Assembly: GCA_026125625.1 (NCBI GenBank)
Contig: JAHCKU010000045.1
Location: 1-13,397, forward strand
Direction of reading: 5' to 3'
Origin: Burkholderiales bacterium
GTDB taxonomy: Bacteria > Pseudomonadota > Gammaproteobacteria > Burkholderiales > SHXO01
DNA: 13,397 bases
Shown here: positions 7,765 through 13,397 of the stretch, in pieces
Layout: every line of letters starts with the position of its first letter
Position numbering within the stretch: the first letter of the stretch is position 1
Made by a program: the position numbers and the translations under genes
Notes under the pieces: model-generated
What the model was told of the DNA's origin: nothing
Databases searched by the model: none
What the model saw: only the letters and a program-made list of their open reading frames with translations

Positions 7765-7787
7765 ACATCCCTCAAAAGCGATTACAG

Positions 7788-7806
7788 GCAAAGCCGAAAG
7801 GCTTGC
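7788..7806 (-). terminator. Hairpin downstream of the small lipoprotein gene
   Basis: AAGCC (7791-7795) and GGCTT (7800-7804) close a four-base loop, extended by a GC pair across a bulged base. Read leftward it begins 8 nt after the lipoprotein stop. A TTTT lies only 10 or more bases further on, so it is not a classical intrinsic terminator but is well placed for one. Read rightward the loop is GAAA, a stable GNRA-type tetraloop. Confidence 0.4.
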
Positions 7807-7814
7807 GGTCTTCC

Positions 7815-8111
7815 TCAACCTCGCAATCCGAATGGCGGACACACGGTCTGACGCGGAATGCGTAGACCACCTTGCGTGCCGGGCTCGCGCTCGATATCGA
7901 AGCACGTGTTCTCATGCCGATCGATCTTCAGCTGACGCGTTTTTTCCTTCGGAATGGGACAGACGATAGGCGGTGTAAATAGCTGCGGCAGCCCGCAGGC
8001 GGCCTGATCATTCACCGGCGTCGACTGCGATGCGCAGGCAGCCATGACCATGCAGCACACGCCGAGTCCCGCCCACTTCATCACCAGGCCCGTGATCCTT
8101 CCACCACGCAC
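7815..8111 (-). CDS. Small cysteine-rich lipoprotein, unknown function
   Basis: A 98-residue predicted lipoprotein. The GTG at 8111 is preceded by GGGAGG at 8 nt spacing. An internal ATG at 8081 would also give a signal sequence but has a worse ribosome site. The basic start (MRGGRITG) and hydrophobic stretch (MKWAGLGVCCMVMAAC) end in a lipobox with Cys26 as the lipidated residue. The mature part is only about 72 residues and has four Cys (39, 51, 70, 91), enough for two disulfides in the periplasm. The residues after the lipid Cys are Ala-Ser, not Asp, which suggests outer-membrane sorting if E. coli rules apply. It is convergent with the WD40 gene and divergent from the CxxC gene. A weak promoter is visible on the minus strand (TTGGGA 8165-8160, GATAAG 8143-8138). 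I recognise no family. Confidence 0.72.
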   Translation of the reverse strand: MRGGRITGLVMKWAGLGVCCMVMAACASQSTPVNDQAACGLPQLFTPPIVCPIPKEKTRQLKIDRHENTCFDIEREPGTQGGLRIPRQTVCPPFGLRG

Positions 8112-8178
8112 GTCTGCAACCTCCCGGATTGCCCCTGCTTATCAAGGGCAGCAGATGGTTCCCAACCTAATGCTCGCC

Positions 8179-8262
8179 GATGCTCCACGCCACTAACAAT
8201 TGCCGTTAGCTCGCCACGAGGCTCGAAGATGTCGCTGCGGCGGTCGACGTCGTGTGTATACT
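8179..8262 (+). promoter_or_regulatory. Box A: shared 32-bp regulatory box and -10 of the CxxC gene
   Basis: The box at 8179-8210 has GATG, six variable bases, GCCA, and then an inverted repeat CTAAC-N7-GTTAG (8193-8209). The same box recurs at 8489 and 12258. A good -10 (TATACT, 8257-8262) lies 56 bp from the centre of the repeat and about 30 nt before the GTG of the small gene. No -35 consensus is visible, as would suit an activator-dependent promoter. The role is inferred. Confidence 0.55.
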
Positions 8263-8292
8263 TCGCGGCCTGATGAGGTCTGGGAAACCATC

Positions 8293-8445
8293 GTGAGAAA
8301 ACGCTACAAGCTCAAGCGGCGCAGCTGTGCCCTGTGCAAGCCGCACAAGCGGGGATGGGATCACCGCTGGAAGGCCAAGGAAGGGCAACGCCTGGAAACC
8401 GCGGAACGCGAGATGCGCGTCGTCACCGTTGCTGAAAAGGCGTAG
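8293..8445 (+). CDS. Small basic CxxC protein, unknown function
   Basis: A 50-residue, strongly basic protein. The GTG at 8293 is preceded by GGGA at 7 nt. The same frame is open back to 8200, but that stretch is the regulatory box and -10, so the short form is preferred. The sequence RKRYKLKRRSCALCKPHKRG has one C-x2-C pair followed by Lys-Pro-His, then a charged helical tail ending in VAEKA. A single CxxC could bind zinc as a dimer or act with the His. Very small Lys/Arg-rich CxxCKP proteins occur in many bacteria, often unnamed; I recall the pattern but no function. It probably stays in the cytoplasm and may bind nucleic acid. It is controlled by box A, which it shares with neighbours. Confidence 0.7.
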   Translation: MRKRYKLKRRSCALCKPHKRGWDHRWKAKEGQRLETAEREMRVVTVAEKA

Positions 8446-8488
8446 TCGCAAAGCTGCGGTCTGGACGCTTCTATGACCCGGCTCCCAT

Positions 8489-8574
8489 GATGACGGCAGC
8501 CAATAACAGTTTCAGTTAGCCCCCCTCGAGCCTCACCGTTGCGGTTGACATGGTCACGACCGCGGCGTCATATT
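8489..8574 (+). promoter_or_regulatory. Box B and promoter of the 654-residue secreted protein gene
   Basis: The box at 8489-8520 contains TAAC-N7-GTTA (8504-8518), with extra symmetry as TAACnG...CnGTTA. A perfect TTGACA -35 (8545-8550) and CATATT -10 (8569-8574) follow, with an 18-bp spacer. The box centre is 58 bp before the -10. Bases 8533-8584 match 12303-12354 at 50 of 52 positions. The ATG of the gene is about 93 nt after the expected transcript start. Confidence 0.65.
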
Positions 8575-8673
8575 CGCTCGAGCCACGGACGGCCGCTCAC
8601 TGCAGCAACCGCTGTGGCCGGAGCCATCAGTCAATGCCGTCGTCAAATCCTTGCATCGCACAGGAGATCGGGA

Positions 8674-10638
8674 ATGCTTCGTCGGGTCGGGATCGTGGCC
8701 GTGCTCGCATCGATTCTCTTCACGACCGCCGATCAGTCCGCTGTCGCCCAGGTGCCGGGCAGCGAGCGTTGCAGCGACCAGGCCATCGTGCGCGGATTCG
8801 AACGTGCCCGGCAGATCCCTAATCCCCCACAGGTCCTGTTCGACGGCAAGGCGGCGCTCGCCAAGCCACCATCGCGTCAGATTGCGATTCCTGCTCAAGC
8901 CACCCCTGCGGTCCCGGCATGCGTCGTTCTTTCCGTCACGTTTACCGAGCAGGGCGGCGCGCTCTACGTGGAGCAGAGCGGTTACATCGCGGCGGCCGGT
9001 CAGGGCATGCTGGTACGCGGCCGCGGGGCGGCGCTGCACGAAGCCGGGACCCGAGTATTGCGCGAGATGATGCAGCAGGAGCTGCTGCCGACACGGCCGC
9101 GTCCGGGCGTGCGCTACCTGGTGGCGGTCCCGATTGCTGCCGATCATCCGCTCTACCGAACCCCTCCAGCTGCCGCAGTAGCGAAGGCCGATGATGCAGG
9201 ACAGCGGTCTGCGCCGCCGACATTGGCCGGGCACGGGTATCGCGACGCGCGCTTCCTGCGAACAGCCGACGGCGCGCAGGTGCACCTCATCGCCGAGCGC
9301 GGCGATCAGTACTGGTTCGCGCTGGTGCGCTCCATCCGTGCGGACGAGCCGGTGCTCGACTTCGCCGGCGATCCCGCCTCGCCAGGCACGATGATCGCGG
9401 GTGAACGGACCACACAGCGCTTCCATCGGCTGATCGCACCCAACGTTCGAGACACCGGCGCACTACGCGTCACGGTCGAAGTGCGTCACTACGCCGTGGG
9501 GACGAAGATCGCCCATCAGCCGAACAGCCGCTACGTGCACAACAACGTTCGCCGGCACCCGCTGCTCGAACATGCGGTGGACGTTCCGGTCGCCGTCGAG
9601 TATTGGACCGGGGAGCGACGCAGCCCGGCTGGACCATTTACCTGGTCGACCCACACGTCCTACCCTGGCCTCAACACCATCGCCGCGATCCAGGCTGCAC
9701 AGGAAGAAGCTGGCGCACGGATGGAATCCAGGGCCAGCGCGCAAGCTGCGCGTGATGCCGAAGAAATCATGTGGGTCCGGGCGGCTCGCGCCAGGATGGA
9801 GGAGCGCGAACGCCTCAAGCCTGCCCGGTACGCGGCAAAGCGGCTCACCTACCAGCCGCCGGCCTACTGGTCGGCGTTCGCCATGGGCCACGATCTGCGC
9901 CGGGTCTACGATGGCTACTATCCCGACGCACGTCGCGACTGGGTGTTCGGGCGCATCTACTTCTACGCGGTCGCCACCTACGGCGACACGTGCCGGGACC
10001 TGTTGCCGTCCGGGTCGGCGAAGCAGACCACCACCTGGTATCACAACGACATCACCGGCAAGATACCGGGCGAGGTCGAGGAGATCTACGTGCATCGCGA
10101 CTACGTCCCTGTCTTCCGTGCGTGGTACGAAGGCCGCTCCGATACCCTGGTGCGCAACCCGGACGAGGTGTCGCCGGCCGCTGTGCTGAGCAATCCGGGC
10201 ACTGCGATGGCAGCCGGCTTCGAGGTGCATCGCGTCAAGATTGCGCTGCGTGACGACATGCGGAAGCTCTTCGCGACACCGTCACCGTGCCGATCGGGCG
10301 TCATCGTCCAGTTCATGGAGAACCTGAAGCGGCTGGGCAACGGCGAGTCCACACTGCAGGCCGAGCGCGTACCCGACACGCTGGCAGGCCCGGGCGATGC
10401 ACCGACCACGATCGGCGAGGCCTGCGACAAGTACGACCGCAACAACGGCCACCGACGCAACAGCGTGTGGTGCCTCTGCCTCGATCGGGTGCTGACGCCG
10501 CGCTATTCAGCCACAGATCTGCCCAAGGTACTGGAGAGCTACACGGCGTTCATGGAGCGAGTCAGCCGTCGGTGGAGCGGCGACATCCTCGACGAAGTCC
10601 CGCCAGAGTCCATCGCGGCCGACGCCTGCCGGAAATGA
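8674..10638 (+). CDS. Large secreted or periplasmic protein, unknown function
   Basis: A 654-residue exported protein that I do not recognise. The ATG at 8674 has AGGAG 7 nt upstream and gives a signal peptide (MLRRVGIVAVLASILF, then TTADQSAVAQ) cleaved near residue 26. The open frame further upstream covers the promoter and is not coding. Residues 31-155 form one domain. The order VVLSVTF, VEQSGYI, helix, GVRYLVAVPI resembles a TonB C-terminal fold, but only loosely. About 185-330 is beta-rich. About 335-390 is an Ala/Glu/Arg-rich helical stretch that may coil. About 392-654 is mixed. Eight Cys remain after cleavage (33, 83, 440, 539, 584, 600, 602, 652), so several disulfides are likely. 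It is transcribed from its own box-B promoter and converges on the 417-residue gene. The coding call is firm; the function is unknown. Confidence 0.87.
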   Translation: MLRRVGIVAVLASILFTTADQSAVAQVPGSERCSDQAIVRGFERARQIPNPPQVLFDGKAALAKPPSRQIAIPAQATPAVPACVVLSVTFTEQGGALYVEQSGYIAAAGQGMLVRGRGAALHEAGTRVLREMMQQELLPTRPRPGVRYLVAVPIAADHPLYRTPPAAAVAKADDAGQRSAPPTLAGHGYRDARFLRTADGAQVHLIAERGDQYWFALVRSIRADEPVLDFAGDPASPGTMIAGERTTQRFHRLIAPNVRDTGALRVTVEVRHYAVGTKIAHQPNSRYVHNNVRRHPLLEHAVDVPVAVEYWTGERRSPAGPFTWSTHTSYPGLNTIAAIQAAQEEAGARMESRASAQAARDAEEIMWVRAARARMEERERLKPARYAAKRLTYQPPAYWSAFAMGHDLRRVYDGYYPDARRDWVFGRIYFYAVATYGDTCRDLLPSGSAKQTTTWYHNDITGKIPGEVEEIYVHRDYVPVFRAWYEGRSDTLVRNPDEVSPAAVLSNPGTAMAAGFEVHRVKIALRDDMRKLFATPSPCRSGVIVQFMENLKRLGNGESTLQAERVPDTLAGPGDAPTTIGEACDKYDRNNGHRRNSVWCLCLDRVLTPRYSATDLPKVLESYTAFMERVSRRWSGDILDEVPPESIAADACRK

Positions 10639-10675
10639 ACGTGCGGCATGGCCAGCTTCTACCCCACACCACCCC

Positions 10676-10750
10676 CGGCCATTCTGGCCGACCCCTCCTC
10701 TTGAGAGGAGGGGAATAAAGATCGATGTATCGCAGCCGCGTTCCCCTCCT
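10676..10750. repeat. Palindromic intergenic repeat element with terminator-like hairpins
   Basis: Three structures lie in tandem: CGGCC-N5-GGCCG (10676-10690); a perfect 10-bp stem CCCCTCCTCT/AGAGGAGGGG around TG (10692-10713); and a third arm TTCCCCTCCT (10741-10750), which can pair with AGGAGGGGAA (10706-10715) instead. The right-hand stem follows the stop of the 654-residue gene by about 55 nt and can end transcription from both sides. The GGCCATTCTGGCC and CCCCTCC-rich composition resembles dispersed intergenic repeats that I recall from high-GC proteobacteria; copy number is not testable here. Confidence 0.65.
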
Positions 10751-10751
10751 T

Positions 10752-10820
10752 AGAGCGGTCCATGGCCTCGATCTTCCTGTCGAGATCCTCGATCTCCTTG
10801 GATATCCCCTCATCATCAAC
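10752..10820 (-). pseudogene. Out-of-frame remnant of a shared C-terminal coding tail
   Basis: Read leftward in the frame one base later than the 417-residue gene, this stretch encodes VDDEGIS followed by KEIEDLDRKIEAMDRS. It resembles the end of the leftward gene at the right edge of the window (EDLDRKLKAMDRA). At DNA level, 10757-10791 and 13363-13397 agree at 32 of 35 bases. It begins where the 417-residue ORF stops (three TGA codons in a row) and breaks off where the palindromic repeat starts. The likeliest reading is the former C-terminus of this gene, lost by frameshift and then cut. It could instead be the end of a separate lost gene. Confidence 0.5.
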
Positions 10821-12069
10821 GTTTGAGACTGTAGTAGGCGTCGAACAGCCACTCGAGCCTCTCGGAGTGGATGCACTGGATCCGGGTCGCCCCGATCTGA
10901 AATCCGCTTTCTTCACTGTAGAAGCGCCGGGCCAGGCGTAGCACAGCTTCGCGCTCGCTCTCCTGCAGATCCGTTACCTTCGGCAGGCCGTCGGCCCGCT
11001 GCCGCCAGTTCTTGCGATGTTCGGCCAGGATCGGAGCATCCTCGACCGCGGCATCGGTGATCAGCTCCAGGCACAGTGCCGCCTGCTCCTGCAACGGCCA
11101 CCGCTGCAGTTCCATCGGCGCTTCGTAGGGCTGGTAGCGGCGACCGCTCGGATGCATCTGCTCGCGCTTGGCTTCGAGCAGCTTGTGCAGCTCGTTGGCG
11201 CGGCCCGTCCAGTTGTTGGAAATCAGGTTGTGGTCGCTCCACATCCAGACCAGGTACTGGCGATAGGCAACCGCTTCGCGGAATGAATTGACGGGGAAGT
11301 AATCGTCATTGGGACGGCTCCAGCCGTACAGGGCGCTGCCGCGCTTGCCCTGGTTTTGCGCCAACACAACATTGCGCGGCAACCAGCGCGGACGCCCGCG
11401 CTCGTCCTTGCTCAGCACATACCAGACCGCGCTGATCGGCTCGACACGGCGGTGGCGTTCACCGGGAAGCCGCCAGCCGCCGGGCGGAAAGGTGAGGTCC
11501 GGCAGTCGCGTGTTGGTCGTGTAGTGATTGATGACCGTGCCGTACGCCTGTGTATAGTGCGGCGAAGCGACGATGCGGTCGAGCACATAGTTGTATATGA
11601 CGTCCATCGTCTTCGAGTACGTGACCACCTGGCGGTCGACGAGCAGAAAGTCGATCTGTTCGTTATCGGCGATGTCGTGGATCGCGACGATGGTCTGGTA
11701 CGGAGGCAACGTCTGGCTCGTCGCCGTTGGGAGCGTGGTGGCCAGGAAGTAGTCGGTGCGGCCAAAGCGGGCAACGTAGTGGAAGTCGGCCTCGTAGCCG
11801 AAATCGGCGGGCGTCACGTGCGGCTTGCCGGTTGGGGGCAGCATCGCGCCCTCGGTCAGCTGCTTGCCCAGCGCCCGAAACTCCTTGTCGCTCAATGCGA
11901 CGTCATTGACGCTCGCGGCCACGTACTCGTCGCCGCCGACCGTCGATCTGGTCTGGGCCTGGACCGCTACGCAGGTCAGCGCACAAGACAGGACCAGAGC
12001 CAGGCGATGTCCGATCGCGAACAGCCGGCGGGAGCGACTCTCGGCGAGGACTGGGACTTCGACCTGCAT
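10816..12069 (-). CDS. Secreted or periplasmic protein, unknown function, possibly 3'-truncated
   Basis: A 417-residue protein of no family that I recognise. I chose the ATG at 12069. It gives a signal peptide with a long basic n-region, hydrophobic core LALVLSCALTCVAVQAQ and cleavage near residue 39. GGGAGG lies 12 nt upstream, somewhat far. The frame is open to 12189, but the extra residues look non-coding. The mature part is rich in Tyr and Trp, with beta-like segments at about 90-185 (YEADFHYVARFGRTDYFLA) and about 210-290. A helical C-terminal half (about 290-417) contains Cys333 and Cys399. It ends in three consecutive TGA codons, and a homologous coding tail continues out of frame beyond them, so the original protein may have been longer. 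It converges on the 654-residue gene and diverges from the box-C unit. Coding is likely; the function is unknown. Confidence 0.8.
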   Translation of the reverse strand: MQVEVPVLAESRSRRLFAIGHRLALVLSCALTCVAVQAQTRSTVGGDEYVAASVNDVALSDKEFRALGKQLTEGAMLPPTGKPHVTPADFGYEADFHYVARFGRTDYFLATTLPTATSQTLPPYQTIVAIHDIADNEQIDFLLVDRQVVTYSKTMDVIYNYVLDRIVASPHYTQAYGTVINHYTTNTRLPDLTFPPGGWRLPGERHRRVEPISAVWYVLSKDERGRPRWLPRNVVLAQNQGKRGSALYGWSRPNDDYFPVNSFREAVAYRQYLVWMWSDHNLISNNWTGRANELHKLLEAKREQMHPSGRRYQPYEAPMELQRWPLQEQAALCLELITDAAVEDAPILAEHRKNWRQRADGLPKVTDLQESEREAVLRLARRFYSEESGFQIGATRIQCIHSERLEWLFDAYYSLKR

Positions 12070-12257
12070 GGATCGCCGTGACCTCCCGCGTATACGCCAT
12101 GACAGATGGAGAAACGACAAGCAAGCGCATGGCAGCTCCTTGTGCATACCTGACCAATCAGTTCTGTTCCCCATGCTTTTTCTTGCCATATTTTTTCTTC
12201 TCCAGAAAGTTGAAAGGTGACGGGTGAAGCATAGCGTGCATCAGCCTAGCTCTCGGC

Positions 12258-12344
12258 GATGGCGGAAGCCAATAACAGTTTCAGTTAGCAGGCCCTGAAG
12301 CATCACCGTTGCGGTTGACATGGTCACGACCGCGGCGGCATATT
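12258..12344 (+). promoter_or_regulatory. Box C and duplicated promoter
   Basis: The box at 12258-12289 is nearly identical to box B, and its TAAC-N7-GTTA (12273-12287) is identical. TTGACA (12315-12320), an 18-bp spacer and CATATT (12339-12344) follow. The box centre is 59 bp before the -10. Similarity to the box-B promoter ends at about 12354, only some 50 bp before the GTG of the next ORF. Confidence 0.65.
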
Positions 12345-12405
12345 CGCTCGAACCCATTTTTTCCACGCAAACAAGGCGGGGCTTCGGGCACGGGACATCA
12401 TCGAT

Positions 12406-12888
12406 GTGCCCCACTACGAAGGATTTCTAGAACCGGACGAAGCAAGTTTGTACAAGGTGACGGTGGTCTACCGCCGGGGCGGCCGCGAACAGTACATGAT
12501 GATCGACCGCATCCGCTTCTCGAAACTTCCGGACACTTCGCCGTCAGCCTCCCACTACGTGGTGACGATCGACCTTGGCCCGGCGAGCAGCGACGGGCAG
12601 CGGTTCCACTACGGCTATTTCTCGCGCCAGCGCGCCACGGGCGCATGGTTCGCGCATGGCATGCCGGTGACTCCACGCGACGTTTTCGACAGACCGACCT
12701 TCGGCACGCGTGATGACCTGATGGATTTCGTGGCCAGGGTTTTCTCCGACGATGGGGTGATGCACACAATCGATGTCGACGGCAGATCGCGGGATGATCC
12801 GGAGTACGTCGAACTCCTGGAACAGTTTCACGCATCGGCGGAACAGCGGCGGACGAGCGCCACGGGAAACGGGACTGACGTGAATTGA
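12406..12888 (+). CDS. Short ORF, probably 5'-truncated, unknown function
   Basis: A 160-residue frame beginning with GTG. The upstream codons in this frame stay open back to 12319, but they contain no ATG, GTG or TTG, and no Shine-Dalgarno precedes the GTG. The product starts abruptly (MPHYEGFLEPDEASLYKVTV) with no signal peptide, unlike the other larger products here. The body looks like real protein: strands VTVVYRRGGREQYMMID and SHYVVTIDLG, then an acidic helical end (DDPEYVELLEQFHASAEQ). It sits about 50 nt after the end of the duplicated promoter. I infer that the promoter was joined to the middle of an older gene, so this may be a pseudogene or may use a non-standard start. It overlaps the next ORF by four bases. 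No family is recognised. Confidence 0.6.
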   Translation: MPHYEGFLEPDEASLYKVTVVYRRGGREQYMMIDRIRFSKLPDTSPSASHYVVTIDLGPASSDGQRFHYGYFSRQRATGAWFAHGMPVTPRDVFDRPTFGTRDDLMDFVARVFSDDGVMHTIDVDGRSRDDPEYVELLEQFHASAEQRRTSATGNGTDVN

Positions 12889-13241
12889 GCAAGTACACCA
12901 GAAACAGAGCCCCCTTCGGCGAGCAGTCGCGCCGACGCCGGAATCGGGAGTACATAGGGGTGAAGAACCGGATCCGGCATACGGCGCCAATTCTGGGCGG
13001 GCGGTTCACGACGCACGACTACCTGCATGGCGAGAACGGATGGATGGATGCCCCGTTCCTGACGATCGATGCGATCAATATCTTCATCACCCGCTTTCTA
13101 CGCACGGAAGCCGGCTTTCGCGATCCGACCCCGCGCTCCTATCGCCACGAGCAGATCCCCTTCTGGGGCATGGAGATGAGTACCCTGATCGACTACACAG
13201 ATTCGCAACCAATCAGCGAGGTCGACGACCAGGCGTCCTAG
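12885..13241 (+). CDS. Short ORF overlapping its upstream neighbour, unknown function
   Basis: A 118-residue frame whose TTG start overlaps the previous stop as TTGA, the usual layout for coupled translation. A second possible start is the GTG at 12960, which has GGGAG 9 nt upstream and would give 93 residues. Third-base GC between the two starts is high, which favours the longer form. The N-terminal 25 residues are very basic (SRRRRNREY). The rest contains HDYLHGENGWMDAPF and a helix INIFITRFLRTEAGF, and it ends acidic (ISEVDDQAS). There is no signal peptide or membrane span. It could be a separate gene, or the 3' part of one original gene with the preceding ORF. I cannot assign it. Confidence 0.5.
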   Translation: MSKYTRNRAPFGEQSRRRRNREYIGVKNRIRHTAPILGGRFTTHDYLHGENGWMDAPFLTIDAINIFITRFLRTEAGFRDPTPRSYRHEQIPFWGMEMSTLIDYTDSQPISEVDDQAS

Positions 13242-13291
13242 TCGACGAACCCGGGATCGTCATGCGGTCAGACATGGCGACGTGATCCGGC

Positions 13292-13325
13292 ATGAGCGAT
13301 CCACATGCATGCGACTGTCGCTCAT
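13292..13325. terminator. Hairpin between convergent genes
   Basis: ATGAGCGA (13292-13299) pairs perfectly with TCGCTCAT (13318-13325) around an 18-nt loop that itself holds CATGCATG. The right arm contains the stop codon of the leftward gene. It lies about 50 nt after the rightward ORF. ATTTGTT follows rightward but no real T-run, so termination is plausible but not clear. Confidence 0.35.
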
Positions 13326-13397
13326 TTGTTGATGTCGGGATCGTCACCCAGCTCGAAGGCACGGTCCATGGCCTTGAGCTTCCTGTCGAGATCTTCG
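13322..13397 (-). CDS. C-terminal end of a leftward gene cut by the window edge
   Basis: The last 24 visible codons of a leftward gene: EDLDRKLKAMDRA, then FELGDDPDINK and TGA. The heptad-like spacing of Leu, Ile and Met between charged residues suggests a helix or short coiled coil. The 35 bases at the edge match 10757-10791 at 32 positions, the remnant tail behind the 417-residue gene. I therefore expect the missing part to be a paralogue of that secreted protein, but nothing in the window proves it. The tail could instead be shared by otherwise unrelated proteins. Confidence 0.6.
   Translation of the reverse strand, partial: EDLDRKLKAMDRAFELGDDPDINK

Noticed and set aside
5561..7768. 735-codon open frame on the minus strand
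   Set aside because: It lies antisense to the WD40 gene across its whole length, starts inside flanking non-coding DNA and has Arg/Gln/Pro-rich shadow composition. GC-rich codon bias on the plus strand explains it.
7690..7905. 71-codon minus-strand ORF overlapping the lipoprotein gene
   Set aside because: It overlaps the lipoprotein frame, has no ribosome site, and is Arg/Ala-rich without features.
8539..8673. N-terminal extension of the 654-residue protein, starting MRLTWSRPRRHIRS; the same peptide appears at 12309
   Set aside because: Both are translations of the duplicated promoter, including TTGACA. The repeat is at DNA level, and the real gene starts at 8674 with a Shine-Dalgarno and signal peptide.
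10812..10826. Programmed +1 frameshift at CGT TGA joining the 417-residue protein to its tail
   Set aside because: The site is not slippery like the prfB site, and the tail loses similarity at the palindromic repeat, so a mutation is simpler.
10659..10916. 85-codon minus-strand ORF ending LFPSSQEEGSARMAGGGVG
   Set aside because: The C-terminal part is a translation of the palindromic intergenic repeat and the N-terminal part overlaps the 417-residue gene. Only the middle tail remnant looks derived from coding sequence.
8179..12289. Repeats as a CRISPR array or attachment sites
   Set aside because: There are only three copies at irregular spacing (about 310 and 3770 bp), each at a promoter, and there are no cas or integrase genes nearby.

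Overview
The window is high-GC bacterial DNA with Gram-negative features: an RND pump with a periplasmic adaptor, Sec signal peptides and a lipobox. It most likely comes from a Pseudomonadota genome of beta- or gammaproteobacterial type. That is inferred from gene content and base composition; no marker gene fixes the genus. No rRNA, tRNA, CRISPR array, transposase or integrase was seen.

The left part (1-7.7 kb) looks like ordinary chromosome. It holds the 3' half of an RND efflux permease followed by its membrane-fusion adaptor, then a secreted protein of unknown function. A leftward pair follows, a universal stress protein and a 5-formyltetrahydrofolate cyclo-ligase with an unusual C-terminal tail, diverging from a rightward MarR regulator. 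A palindrome between them lies inside the predicted usp promoter, which suggests that MarR represses usp and the cyclo-ligase gene. A 705-residue cytoplasmic WD40-type propeller protein closes this part.

The right part (7.8-13.4 kb) is accessory in character and nearly every gene in it is unfamiliar. It contains a leftward small cysteine-rich lipoprotein, a rightward 50-residue CxxC protein, a rightward 654-residue secreted protein, a leftward 417-residue secreted protein, two short overlapping rightward ORFs, and the end of a leftward gene cut by the window edge.

Three rightward units here are preceded by the same 32-bp box, built around a TAAC-N7-GTTA inverted repeat. In all three its centre lies 56-59 bp before a candidate -10 element. 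For two of them the promoter itself is also duplicated (50 of 52 bp). The two leftward genes share a coiled-coil-like EDLDRK-AMDR coding tail at their 3' sides. The region therefore reads as two copies of one module: box and promoter, rightward gene(s), then a convergent leftward gene ending in the shared tail. Both copies show decay. In the first, the tail is out of frame and cut by a palindromic repeat. In the second, the rightward gene has no convincing start or signal peptide. This apparently co-regulated, partly duplicated set of exported proteins is the best candidate for an undescribed system in the window; its function cannot be read from sequence alone.
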